DNA of 21,131 nt, taken from assembly GCA_003427395.1 (NCBI GenBank), contig BFEA01000521.1, positions 152,872 through 174,002 of the forward strand. The letters are read 5' to 3'. Every line of letters begins with the position of its first letter. Position 1 is the first letter of the stretch. The notes beneath the pieces were generated by a model, which ran no database searches, was not told the origin of the DNA, and worked only from the letters and a program-made list of their open reading frames with translations. Of the stretch, positions 8,760-18,975 are shown piece by piece. The stretch is from Chara braunii (Eukaryota; Streptophyta; Charophyceae; Charales; Characeae). The position numbers and the translations under genes were made by a program.

Positions 8760-10600
8760 GTGTAGGCTCTATCACCCTCTACTCCTTGACGTATTTTGGC
8801 CTACTGCCCAGCCAGTTCCTCCTTGCTAACCATATCGGCGGGCACACTGTCGAACTCAGACCTCCTTTCTAGTAAGTGCAGCCTCCTCTCTCTCTCCCTT
8901 CTGAGATTTCGCTATGGCAATCGTGCACCCCTCCAATGCTCAGCCCGGGCCAACTACCACCCTAGCGCCAAAACGACACCCGCCACCTTACTCGTAATAG
9001 TCAAAATCCCCATATAGAACTCTGAACCACTCGATCCCATCCACAGTCGAGTGAGTTCTACTCACAGTTACCCCCTCTTATTTTTGAATGCACCTGGCGC
9101 AGCTCTGCGTCTAGGTTCACTTCCCTTATCCCCGTCGTTTTCCAGCCCCCGGTCCACTCTCTCTCTCCTCAGTCTACCCTTGTCTCCTTATCCCCCTCCT
9201 TTCTTCGGTCGACCTCATTGAAAAGTCGTGTAGTATTCTCGACCTTTTACTCCTTCTGGCTCCTCTCCCACCATAGCCCGACGCAGTCCCTTCCCCAATT
9301 AGCACTAATCCCGCTAATCTACCGCCCAAGCCGACCCCGGGGTTGAATTCACCCCACACCAAAATTCCCAAATCGCCCGTTTTCTCGCAGGATTTCGTCA
9401 ATGAATAGGCGAGTTATGTTCCTTCCGCCCGTCTGTCACCATCTCACCTGCACGCACCCGGCTCACTTTTCCACCCCGGTTGATCCACCCCCTCGCCCTG
9501 CCCTCCGTTTTCGTGCCTCCACCAACTCTGATCCACCGTGCCCGACAATCGGAGATCGACCAGTGCTATACTACACGTCCGTCGCTTCTCGCTCACTCCT
9601 TCGTAGTCTCCTCCGAACGCACTTCGACGTGGGCCCAGCCAAGTTCATCCCCCTCGTCTGTGCCCGTCCGGCCTACTGCCCGTCACCCGATCCCCCAACT
9701 GCTTGTTGCTGCCCAGTGCTCGCTACTTCCCTACCGGCCACCGCGTCCTTACTCCGCCCACCTCGCTATCCTTCTTCCCGCCACTCCACCGTCGGGCTTG
9801 TTCCGCACACACCCCGTGCCTCCCTTGCTTCGCCGAGCGCACCCGGCTCGGAACCCCGCCCCGATCCGCTCTCCACTACTACTCCGTCCGTTCGCCCGTC
9901 TCTACCCGTTGTCGGCTTCCCCTACCTCTTTTGTCGTCACCCCGACTTCCCGATACCTCGCATCCTGGCAGCGCCCAATTCCAACAAAATCTTCTCAACT
10001 ATCGGTCCGTCCTTAACTTATGCGGCCCACCCGTCCGCCTGGGCCATACTACTTTCCTCTATATCGCTCGATTTTCCCGCCAAACGTCCCAACGACTCGG
10101 CCGTGTCGGTGCCCCGCGGCAGCACCAAAAGCCGCCAGGCCTCCTCGACTTCGGCCTGCTAGTGGGTGAGGGGTGGGGCGAACACCGTCCCCTCCCCCTT
10201 TCGCACACACCTTACCCCATCTGCGTCCGGGTTCATCTCTGGGCCTCCTCACACTGCCCCTGCTCCAGGCCGTGCGGGTCTCCCTCGTATTATCCAAATT
10301 CCAACAATTGCCCCGGAGGGCCGGGCCGGGGTAGTACCCCGCGGCGGAACGGTCGTTTGGCCTTCCTGCCCCCCATACACAATGGTCGGGCGGACCTCCT
10401 CCGTATCACCCCAGCCTTGACGGGTGTCCCGACGAACTTTGACCCCACGAAAATGCCAAGGCTACTCGGCCGATGCCTTGACAATTCGAGGGCACACCCA
10501 CTGGCCAGACTCTCGGGCCTGAGCCGCCGCCCCGATACCACGCCCCTAGGCCGAATGGGTCCTATGGATGATAATAAAGAAAAAAAACAAAAACAGTAAA
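8760..10600. other. C-rich, strand-skewed region with spurious open frames
   Basis: The plus strand is dominated by C and T with few G. Overlapping plus-strand frames of 253 (9401-10162), 178 (9480-10016) and 298 codons (9703-10599) are open across the same DNA in all three frames. Their products are rich in Pro, Ser, Arg and Leu with no domain. Three simultaneously open frames point to composition, not coding: stop codons need A and are rare here. It may be a diverged LTR or other non-coding part of a large retroelement. An exon cannot be excluded without transcript data. Confidence 0.6.
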
Positions 10601-11280
10601 CATAAAATAACACATATATATACAGAAGAGTCCTAAACAAAGGGGCGGGAGTTGTCGGTACCTTACCGATCACGTAGATCGGCCCCGTTGTCGCGCCAAC
10701 TACGAAAACCAAAAGGGGATAGCCTCGTCGGGCCCTCAAACCCCTCAGCCTTCTCCATGTCGCTCCGCCGCTGCTGCGCCGACGCCTGCCGGACTCGATC
10801 CCTGAACCTCCATAGCAGCAATCCAGTGCCGTAAACTATAGGGCTAAGCCCAGACCTGAGACAGGTGGGCGCGGACTGCAATATGGAGTGGTGCCGAGCG
10901 GTGCCTAGGCCTGGGAAGAACAGCCTGGGCCCCCTTTTTCTACCTACAACCAGCGTGTCAACGCTAGGCACCCGCACCGGCTTACTTGGACCGCGTCGTG
11001 GCCGCTCTGCGCGCCGCCATGTGCGCCAGTCCTTCCGTCGGTCGCGCGTGTCAACCAAAAAAAACGAGTTTCTGTCCCTTAATCAAATCCGTAACACGGT
11101 CCGGGTCGGTCGGCTAGACCGGCCGCCTACTCAACCAGAAAAAATCACATGCGCGCCCACATACCCCTTAACTAGGCCAAGACGGCCCCCGGACGCGGTC
11201 GTGCCTCGCACGGCTTATTTTGACCAAACCTCTTCTTCCTGTCATCTGCAAAAACCAGGGCGGATACCCTTGTAAGGGTA
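10601..11280. other. GC-rich stretch with small hairpins
   Basis: After a short AT-rich break at about 10565-10630 the sequence is GC-rich again. It contains CGGTA-CCT-TACCG (about 10655) and CCGATC-ACGTA-GATCGG (about 10667) next to each other. The frames of 131-149 codons on both strands overlap and look composition-driven. No gene is supported. Confidence 0.45.
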
Positions 11281-11800
11281 TTCGCGCAGACAACGCTCCA
11301 TAAACCCGTTTTACATGCCTGTGCAAGTAAGAGGCATCTAAACAATACTAGGAGCTAGGCTAGAAATGACGAGTAGTCTTAATTAACCTAGGACAATAAG
11401 TAGGTTTAGTAGTTGTCGAGTTGGATAGTCTGTAGTAAAAAGACTCACAGACTGTTTAGCCTGTAAGATAAGCAGGATGATGTTTTCAATGTTTTTTTTT
11501 CCAGTTGTAATGTGGTGGTCCCCACCACTGATTGAATTGAGAATTGATTGACAAGTTAAAAAGAAAAAAAAAAATTTCCCCAGTATTGGGAACGCTCAAT
11601 ATAGTATGTTGACCGAACGTGGACAATATTTTGCACTATGAGCATTCACCGCCCACATGAAGGAAACCAGCAACCTCACCACGTCCATTAGAATGCCATT
11701 CCACTTTTGTCAAACTTCCCTCCCATGTTTGCCAAAGTGTCCACGAACGAGGAGGTAATGATGACGTGAGGTCCATACAACTAGCTACCCCACTGCGAGT
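11281..11800. other. AT-richer intergenic stretch, one 7-bp hairpin
   Basis: The composition changes sharply from GC-rich to AT-rich near 11300. A perfect hairpin, GTGGTGG-TCC-CCACCAC, lies at 11512-11528. No gene is seen. Confidence 0.5.
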
Positions 11801-11819
11801 GAGGTAGTTACTTTTACGA

Positions 11820-12470
11820 AACAAGAGAAGCCTAGGGGGCGTTATGTTCGAGGGCAACAATTTTTTGTTTTTTTTGTAATAGTAAAAATATTTAGATATA
11901 CTTAAACAAACAAGAAATAAAATCCACAGACGGATGCACAAAAGTTTTATGTATCTCGATGTTTGTGTTAAGTTGCACGACCTTTGCAATTCTACGGAGA
12001 ACTACTTCTACCGTGTATATGGGACAAAACCCTTGGAAACATCTTGAAGCATCATCTAACTTAGCTTACGGGTTGAAGCCCTCCGCTACTGCCACTAGCC
12101 TACCACATTGTTACACTACCTGCTATTGTACAACTGCCTCATGAGGTTGGTCTACATTAGCCGTAATTGACCTCTACAACACCCTGGACTTAAAAAAAAA
12201 AAAAAACGGACGAACGTGTGAACACAACCTACACGTGTTCGTGCATCAAGATCCTTCTTATATGCATTTCTAAGTAGGGGGACTTTTTAGTTGTGACGGT
12301 ATATTGGTAATGAAAATATAAGTTTCTTTTCACTAAAAAAAAAATAAGCACGCATTATTCCGTGAGTAATAATCTAACTCAACCGGTGTGCCCATATGTT
12401 GGATAATTTGTTTTTGAAAGTTGCCTTCTCCTCATGGAGGACAACCATATATTTTTTTCTCAAGTTACTT
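11820..12470 (+). repeat. Repeat blocks, left copy (right copy ~13920-14575)
   Basis: Two words recur about 2.1 kb to the right in the same order. CTAGGGGGCGTTATGTTCG at 11832 matches GTAGGGGGCGTAGCATTCG at 13928. GCCTTCTCCTCATGGAGG followed by CAACCATATATTTTTTT at 12423 matches GCCTTCTCCTTATCAAGG followed by CAACCATATATTTTTTT at 14534. The DNA between is AT-rich and aligns poorly. Two old copies of one non-autonomous element would explain this. An A15 run at 12192-12206 lies inside. Confidence 0.5.
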
Positions 12471-12793
12471 TTTTTCCCTTTTTTATATACAGAAAATGAA
12501 AGTTTTATCATAGACTAGAAACCGAGTCTGGGACCATGTCCCACTTGCACCATTTAGTAGACCTAGCTCAAGAGTGTGATAATTGAAACTGTTATTTTTA
12601 ATTCGATTTAAATTGATAAATGTATTTATAAATCATTCTTTTACTTTTTTTTTTCCATAATTGGAGTGAAATACGCGACGTCCACAACCGAGAATGAAAT
12701 GTTACTGCCATCCGATACCCCCAGTCGACCTTCACCGCTTAAACTGTGAGATTTGACGCTCTAGTGGTTCCAAGCGACTTGTAGCATAGGCTT

Positions 12794-12822
12794 ATCGTCA
12801 TGCTTCAGTTGAACATGACGAT
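12794..12822. repeat. Long hairpin with 9-bp perfect stem and paired tip
   Basis: ATCGTCATG and CATGACGAT enclose CTTCAGTTGAA, which itself pairs as TTCA-GT-TGAA with one bulged C. The stem is therefore 13 bp over 29 bases. Outside it GCAT and ATGC can also pair. A 12-bp palindrome, ATAGTGCACTAT, follows at 12834-12845. Confidence 0.75.
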
Positions 12823-13066
12823 ATGCAGGGACCATAGTGCACTATTCGGATGACGCCCCTGTGCTATGTCCATGCGATACGACGTGAATTGTGACAAGGG
12901 GGAAACGAGAAGGAGATTCACTATTTAGAGTCGGACGTGAATCCTTGGTCACCAATAAACTGCAGGTCAGAACAGTCGCTGAACAAGTCATGTCTTGCAG
13001 CTCGACAAACGCTTGAGCACCTCAGTCTAAGATGTCTTTTTCGACCAACTCTACACTTTTGCACCA

Positions 13067-13176
13067 GTGTGTGTGTGTATGTGTGTATGTGTGTGTGGGG
13101 GGGGGGGGAAAGTGTGTGTTTGTCGTCGAAGGCACAACTGTGTGTGTGTGTGAGTGTATGTTTGTGTATTTGTGTC
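13067..13176. repeat. GT microsatellite interrupted by G12
   Basis: GT-rich runs at 13067-13096 and about 13139-13176 flank a run of 12 G (13097-13108). The apparent Cys/Val-rich and Thr/His-rich peptides on the two strands are translations of the repeat. The G run plus GT tracts could form unusual DNA structure. Confidence 0.9.
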
Positions 13177-13330
13177 ATTGCTTAGGTTGTACCGTGGGTG
13201 CAAGTATGTCTGCAGCCCAAAAGGAATGCAACGAAGAGGATGACAAGAAAAGAAAATCAAACACGTTTCAATCTGCATTTTCGTAACGGATATTAGGTGT
13301 GTGAAGTCCTATACCTTCTACTCATATGAC

Positions 13331-13333
<3 letters not shown>

Positions 13334-13404
<71 letters not shown>

Positions 13405-13417
13405 AGAGAGAGAGAGA
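13334..13417. repeat. (GA)n microsatellite
   Basis: About 84 bases of GA are interrupted by an extra A near 13390 and an extra G pair near 13400. The Arg/Glu repeat peptide over it is not a gene. Confidence 0.97.
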
Positions 13418-13919
13418 ATCATGAATGTAGCCATGCAATACAATGAATTTTACGTTGTTCGATTAATTTTGTATGTAAACAATCTTCCAAACTCAACATA
13501 ATGAATGTGGTATGTGGCGACGCTTGAATGCTTGAAGCAGCCTTGGGTAATAATAACAAGCGTGGGTCGTGTGCAAAAACAATTACTTCTTTACGGACAC
13601 CACACAATGAGAAAAGAAAAGTAAGAAAATATTAAAAAAAAAACACTTGAATCTGGATGGCTTTCAAGCACCCTTGTGCATGACTTTGCCCAATAACGAA
13701 GATACATACATGCGTCCGTGACAACAATGGTTTCGAGTTGCTGGATAACAATGAAGAGTTGTCGGATTCTATAGTTAACGCATCTCTGGACCTTCAAACA
13801 TCGCACGAAAATGGCAAACAGAAGAGACTCAAAACTTTTCTAAAAAAAAAGGTTTTTCGTGGCCGACAGTCGTTAAGTTGGTTGTCTAAAAAAAAATAGT
13901 CAGCTAACTCAACGGAAAT

Positions 13920-14488
13920 TCACAAGGGTAGGGGGCGTAGCATTCGTGAAAACAATATTACTTCTGTTATTTTGTTGCAAGAAAATATGTGATAGTCGCT
14001 ATTAAAAAAAAAAAAAAAAACGTTGGATCACTTACACGAGATACATCTTCATAGTCGCCTACAATCACACAGCGTCAAAAACTAATGTAGACCTACCCCA
14101 ACGGATGAAGTGGGACATGGTCCCTGACATCCCTCACATTTGCACCACCACAATCCAAAGCAATCCGGGTTGAGCATGACACTCTCGCCCAGGCCCATCC
14201 CCTGCTATAGTCCCACAAAAATCCCATTGTGAATCCTCAATCAAATAAAGTTTTATACTACTATTACTACTAGTATGAACTCTTGAGACCAAGCACGATC
14301 CAAAAGTACTACAACAGACAATCCAAACAAAAATCTATAGAAGCACCACCGCCAACAACTTAGCTATCTTAATACTAACTGAAAGTTAACTGACCTCTCA
14401 ACAAGGTTCTCATCCCAAGTTTACTCTTTCTACAGACATCACAGAAAAAAACTGAGAATACCAACCGTGGAGTTTGGTTGGTCACCTC

Positions 14489-14524
<36 letters not shown>

Positions 14525-14575
14525 TACAAACCTGCCTTCTCCTTATCAAGGGGCAACCATATATTTTTTTTTCAC
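13920..14575 (+). repeat. Repeat blocks, right copy
   Basis: This is the counterpart of 11820-12470, with anchors at 13928 and 14534. It contains A17 at 14004-14020 and T31 at 14491-14521 directly before the second anchor. A hairpin, CCAACC..GGTTGG, lies at 14461-14481. The long T tract is absent from the left copy, so it was gained or expanded here. Confidence 0.5.
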
Positions 14576-15439
14576 CTCATATATTTTAACAGACGTTTTA
14601 CCATGTCATGGAATATATCTTTCTTTCATTATCTACATACCTCTACTCTTAAAGGTATACAAGGGACCCATGCAAGCATAGCTTTTTACTTTTTTTCGGT
14701 GAAGGGAGGTTACCTCTCTCGGTGGAGATAGGTAACGGTATGTTTGCCCCTTTGCCCCCTAGCGATTAGGGTGCAGGGTTGGGGCCGTTAGTGGGGGCCC
14801 GGCTAACACAAAGACGGAGCATTCGCTAGTAATTGTACCTCCCGTTTCATCTTCCCCCACCCCCATCGAGTAACAGTAGGGTATAAAGCCAACACTCTCC
14901 CACACACCACTCACAACCCACTCACACGCACACTCACACCCGTGTTGGTTGAAGACCTTACTGATAAAAGCGTCATGCTTTGGGAACCTAAGGAAACCAA
15001 ATATGGCCTCGGCGAGGTGCGCAAGTAGAGGCATGCACGAGGGGCTACGGGTAGAACCTAGCTTCCATACAACAAAGGTGTTGATTTTGGCGGTCGGAAG
15101 CCGTACCGATCAGCAAAGGTGTGGCTTCGGGGTGTTTTGGTAGGTCCATCCACTAGTACGACATCCGCCTATATAGATTTTTGCGAGTTTTAACCTCAGC
15201 CTTGGGCCGAGCACTATTGGATACGGTGTTGGACTTTCATGAGGAGGAGCCAGGGATCGAGGCCAACTGGCGGCAATACAGAAGCATTGGAGCGGTTCGA
15301 AGAGACCGAGGGGAAGAAGGATCTGTGGGGCTATCCCCCTTGGTTTTGTTGACGGTTGCCGCCTATGGACCGATTGGCAGAACCAAGAGGGGTATTGATG
15401 ATCCCGCTCCTCCATAGCAGGATCCTGAATCTTATCTTT

Positions 15440-15442
<3 letters not shown>
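14576..15442. other. Anonymous stretch, GC-rich from ~14730
   Basis: No gene is recognised. The frames of 64-101 codons overlap on both strands. The composition changes near 14730 from AT-rich to GC-rich with G-rich words on the plus strand. A short hairpin-like pair, GATCCCGCT and AGCAGGATC, lies at about 15399-15423. Confidence 0.45.

Positions 15443-15473
<31 letters not shown>
15443..15473. repeat. T31 homopolymer
   Basis: This is a pure T run of 31 bases, the same length as that at 14491-14521. On the minus strand it would look like a poly-A tail of an element lying to its right, which would then carry the rRNA-like fragment in antisense. Confidence 0.95.
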
Positions 15474-15559
15474 CTACTTTATATTTAGAAATTCGATACC
15501 GGTGCCAATATCAGGGTCGGCGCGGACACGAACAGGCCTGGCGTAAGTGGTACCGTGAC

Positions 15560-15920
15560 AACACTTCCCGTTTTGAAACACGGACCAGGCAGTCAACGTG
15601 CAAGGGTGCCAGTGGGTGTTTAGCCCACGATACACAAGCAATATAAGTGGCATGGGACCTTTTGCGGGTGTACCATTCGCCACCCACGATTAGTGGGGGA
15701 GGTTTGAGTGTGCGCATGCCCGTTGGGACCCGAAAGGTGGTGAACAATGCTTGAGCAGGGCGAGGTAAGAGGAAACTCTGATGGGGATTCGCAATATTCT
15801 GTCGTGCAAGTCGGTCGTTGGACTAGGGTTTAAGGGCGAAAGACTAATCAGACCATCTAGCAGCTGGCTTCCTACGAAGCCTCTCTACGGGCCGGGGTAG
15901 CTAGGACCATCGGGCATTCG
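15560..15920 (+). pseudogene. Diverged cytoplasmic LSU (25S/28S) rRNA fragment
   Basis: Several highly conserved words of eukaryotic large-subunit rRNA occur in the right order and spacing. They are CCCGTTTTGAAACACGGACC (15567), GTGTGCGCATGCCCGTT then GGGACCCGAAAG (15725), TGGTGAACAATGC, AGGAAACTCTG (15770), and GGGCGAAAGACTAAT followed by CCATCTAGCAGCTGG (15834 on). The distance from the GAAACACGG word to the GGGACCCGAAAG word is about 150 bases, as remembered for plant 25S rRNA. Identity looks near 80%. Invariant positions are changed (for example CGAACC to CAGACC), so it is not a functional rRNA. A local stem, GTGGG..CCCAC, near 15613-15629 is retained. Beyond about 15890 the match fades. 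No other rDNA flanks it. The word set is of the cytoplasmic type, not plastid or mitochondrial. Confidence 0.82.
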
Positions 15921-16090
15921 GACCAGACCGCTGCGCTACCAGGAGCTGCGCTAGCCTAAAGGAGGCGAGGGGGACAACAATCGAGAGGAGGTGAAAAAAA
16001 TGGGATGAATATGATATGGATCTTCGCCAGAAATATTAGAAGAGGAAGATGGTGGCAAACGAGCAGGGCCCAGTCGGAGTTCAATGACTC

Positions 16091-16322
16091 ACTCGATTCT
16101 CGACGGAATCGGGCGAGTAAAGAAAGGATTACGGGGTTTTGGGTCATGGTGGCCTTAAATTAGTAATAAAATTAGCACAAAAATTAGTACGATAAGAGTG
16201 AGGAGGAAAACATGGTGCGCAGGCATGTTGAGGAAGTGGAGATGGAAGAAGCAGAAATCAGAGATCTCATATGATCCTTGATAGAATCGGGCGGGTTAAA
16301 AGGTTAGATCGAGGTTTAAAGG
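16091..16322. repeat. Imperfect direct repeat ~190 bp apart
   Basis: GGAATCGGGCGAGTAAAGAAAGG (about 16103) and AGAATCGGGCGGGTTAAAAGG (about 16282) are followed by related words, GGGGTTTTGGG and GAGGTTTAAAGG. The flanks match less well. It may be the remains of a tandem duplication. Confidence 0.45.
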
Positions 16323-16461
16323 CGAGGCGATCGTGATGACACCGTTTAGTTTCGTGTTAGAATAATAATTGAGTCGGTATGGGTGTCTAGCACTGTGCGC
16401 AATTGAGCAGGAGCGCGCATGAATAAGTGAGCGATAGCAGACGACCGAGCGAGCGAGCGCG

Positions 16462-16464
<3 letters not shown>

Positions 16465-16534
<70 letters not shown>
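16465..16534. repeat. (GA)n microsatellite
   Basis: About 66 bases of pure GA end in GGGAGA and then an A11 run. It is preceded by GAGCGAGCGAGCGC. The Leu/Ser-rich minus-strand peptides over it are repeat translations. Confidence 0.97.
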
Positions 16535-16963
16535 AAAAAAAAAACCTTACCCGCTTCACTTATCAGTCGTCCTTGCGTCGTCGCTGTGTGAATGAGGGTC
16601 GTGATTGTAGTCAGGTGCATGCCCGAAAAGGCTTGTCTGAGCATGTCTCCGACGTATCAACGGTGAGATGCTAAAACCGAGTACTAAAACGGCGACTCAT
16701 CCACCCATGTTTTAACGAAAGATTGAATGTCATATTGCGCGTTTGGAGAGTAGTAGGGAGGGGTTACGAATGCCACTAATGCTGCTCTGCTTCATCTTCG
16801 TAATTAAGGTCATTGCGTTGCCATGTTGTCTTCCGCTATTTGATTGCGCAAATTTGTGGTGATCGTCTTCTTTGTCAATGTGATCTGGTGTTCATTTACA
16901 TAAAAGCTCCGCTACTGTCGTATTGCGGTGTCAAGCGCATCAGCCCCTGCCTTTTCTCGCGAA
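16535..16963. other. Anonymous intergenic stretch
   Basis: No gene or repeat is recognised, apart from a near-perfect hairpin, TGCCTTTTC-TCGC-GAAGAGGCA (one G.T pair), at about 16948-16969. The hairpin sits at the left edge of copy B of the dispersed repeat. Confidence 0.45.
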
Positions 16964-17362
16964 GAGGCAGGAGCCCTCCAGGCCATGTTACGCAAGAGTT
17001 AAACAAAATAAACAAAATCAAAGACAACTTAGGGAGGACGCGACGTAATCCCAAGGACCGCCGAAACGGCCACGGCGTCGTCGTCCCTTCGCCGCTCTAG
17101 TCGGGTACGCCAACTGTACATCCTGCGGTGTCCTACGACAGGATAGGTTCCCGCAGGGCACATCCTGCCTTCCCTAAGGGGCTGTCACCACCCTTAGGGC
17201 CGTATCCCTACCGAGCTACTAACCCACGTACGAAAACTTTTACATGCAGATGCAGAGGTAGGTCAGCCGATGGCGTTTGTTCGCTCTCTGTAGTATAGGT
17301 ATGAGCGATTAAAACGCCTGTTGAACTCGGACGTCGTCGGTTCTTTAGGGCGCTGATCTCCT
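16964..17362 (+). repeat. Dispersed repeat, copy B (copy A at 3846-4203)
   Basis: It contains GAGCCCTCCAGGCCATGT, GGGTACGCCA, CCTACGACAGGAT, GGGCTGTCACC (17181), CCGAGCTACT, GTACGAAAA, TGCAGAGGTAGGTCAGCCGA, GGCGTTTGTTCGCT, TGTAGTATAGG and TCTTTAGGGCGCTGA, in the same order as copy A. It is about 40 bp longer, mainly from an A-rich and GC-rich insertion at about 17000-17090. No TATA-bearing block follows here. After it, CTAAGTACGAAGCGTACGG and GACAAGGA..TCCTTGTC form small hairpins. Confidence 0.7.
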
Positions 17363-18380
17363 AAGTACGAAGCGTACGGAGGTCGACAAGGATGGTCTCA
17401 ACCAAGCGTGAAACCTCCTTGTCCCTTTAAACACTAGTAAAAAAAAAATTACAATAATCGTACGTAATTATATAAAAAAGAACCGTACTTAGTCAATAGG
17501 AATGTATATCCCATCTGAAATGATAATCAAAAGAATCAAAATCATCATTAGATACATCCAATAACACAACATCAAAATAAAATCTGACCACCCTGGGTCG
17601 AACTCCACAAAAAATATATAGCCGCCAATGAGGAGTTGACTTTCGACAATAACATAGATGCAGTTGACACGGCAGTCGGACAACCTTGGTTTTGACTTGA
17701 TTAGATGCGCTGCCAAAATCATTTATTCAATCTTACCGCCGATTCTTGTTCATGTGCAGTGCTTGAAGTGTTGCATGTTTCTCCCTCTAGGAAGTGGTAT
17801 GGGGTACTCCTCCTCGTCCGAGCAGAAGTCTCGTATCTCAGAAGTTAGGTCTTCTCTACCGAATCGGCAAAGTACCCCCCCGTAGAACGGTCCACTCTGG
17901 TCGATAACAGGGACGGTTCCTAAAGCAATGAACCCCTGCCCCAGATACTTCCTAAAGACAGAGGATGTCCACTACAAGTAGCTTTCAGTTATCCTTATTT
18001 CGCCTGAGTTTAGGATAACTTAGACGAAGAAAGTTAGAGGAGATAGAAAATGAGAACCATTTCGACAGGTATCGGTAGATAAGGTCATTCGGACAGAACG
18101 GGTAAACCTCAAGAAAAGACTAAGTTCGTTTGACCTTATTTGCTTTATTTCACTCGCATTCATTTTACAACACGCACTGAATTAATCTTTTTCAAAATAA
18201 CAAGTCATTTTGACATACAGAGAGGTGAAAAGTAAAAAGAAGACAATCCTTTTCTTTTTCTCCAATAGGCAAAATCAATCTTTATTTTAAGCATCTCCAT
18301 TTACCTACTACCTGCACACAAATCCGAAGCAAACAAGTTTGGAAAAACCAGGCAAAAAACTATACCCAAAGTTATGAGAG
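17363..18380. other. Anonymous AT-rich stretch
   Basis: No gene is supported. An inverted repeat, AGTTATCC..GGATAACT, spans 17987-18020 with an 18-base loop. The minus-strand 77-codon frame at 17489-17722 is hydrophobic and AT-driven. Confidence 0.45.
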
Positions 18381-18763
18381 GCGGTTAATGGAAGGCAAAA
18401 AATTCGACGAATTTTGATGAAAATTTCACCGAAACTGTTATATTTCCCTGAATTTTTACTATTTTATCATTTTTTTTTTTTGCATGTTATATATGTGCTT
18501 TAGGGTATATCTGTATTCAATTTTGTTGTATTTGAAGCAGTAACAAAAAACTTAACAAAAACACCAGACTCGAAAAAAACTTTGGTGAACTCCGAATAGG
18601 GATTTATAATGCTCTTGAGTTTGATTTTTTTGTTTTTTTTTTGCCTGATTGGTTTTTTTATGTTTGTATTATGACCCTGCATAGTTTGTTCGCAAAAGTT
18701 TCGACAACATTGCTTGTAGCGACGCGGCGAAAACCCCCTAATTTTTTGCCTTCTATTAACCGC
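18381..18763. mobile_element. MITE-like element with 24-bp terminal inverted repeats
   Basis: The termini 18381-18404 (starting GCGGTTAATGGAAGG) and 18740-18763 are inverted complements with one mismatch in 24. The 383-bp body is AT-rich, with T and A runs and no coding frame of note, typical of a miniature inverted-repeat transposable element. The possible target duplications TATGAGAG on the left and TGGTGAGG on the right match at 6 of 8 positions, so the superfamily is unresolved. An 8-9 bp duplication would suggest Mutator or hAT. The termini match no superfamily signature I can name with certainty. Confidence 0.75.
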
Positions 18764-18974
18764 TGGTGAGGATAGGGAGGGGTTGTCATAGTTAGAGTAG
18801 AGGAGTAAGGTTCAACATTTCAGATGGTAAACAGTATAAGCGGGAGTCGTTTACATTGTTTTAAGCAGATAATAAAAGAGTAAGTTGTAGTCGGTGGTTC
18901 AACTTTTCTGGATTCGTGTGCTTAAGCCAAACCGGCTGATGCTGTCGGGATAACTCCGGGTTGAATTGTGAGGT

Positions 18975-18975
<1 letters not shown>
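18764..18975. other. Anonymous spacer
   Basis: About 210 bases lie between the MITE-like element and the A43 tract. No feature is recognised. Confidence 0.4.

Noticed and set aside
9401-10599. Overlapping plus-strand open frames of 253, 178 and 298 codons
   Set aside because: All three frames are open across the same C-rich DNA, the peptides are low-complexity Pro/Ser/Arg/Leu, and no domain or splice pattern is recognisable. The opening follows from base composition.
10290-11058. Minus-strand open frames of 149 and 131 codons
   Set aside because: They are opposite other open frames in GC-rich DNA, have no recognisable domain, and are rich in Arg/Gly/Pro as expected from composition.
13032-13286. 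Cys/Val-rich and Thr/His-rich small proteins
   Set aside because: They are translations of the GT repeat and G run.
14870-14900. TATA-like box GGTATAAAGCC as a promoter
   Set aside because: A single short match with no downstream gene. It could easily occur by chance.
15895-15955. tRNA-like A-box and B-box words on the minus strand
   Set aside because: TAGCGCAGCTCCTGG and GGTCCGAATGCC resemble the boxes, but their spacing is about 15 bases too short, there is no acceptor stem, and the region overlaps the fading end of the rRNA-like fragment.
16296-16644. Leu/Ser-repeat peptides on the minus strand
   Set aside because: They are translations of the GA microsatellite with leucine and serine alternating.
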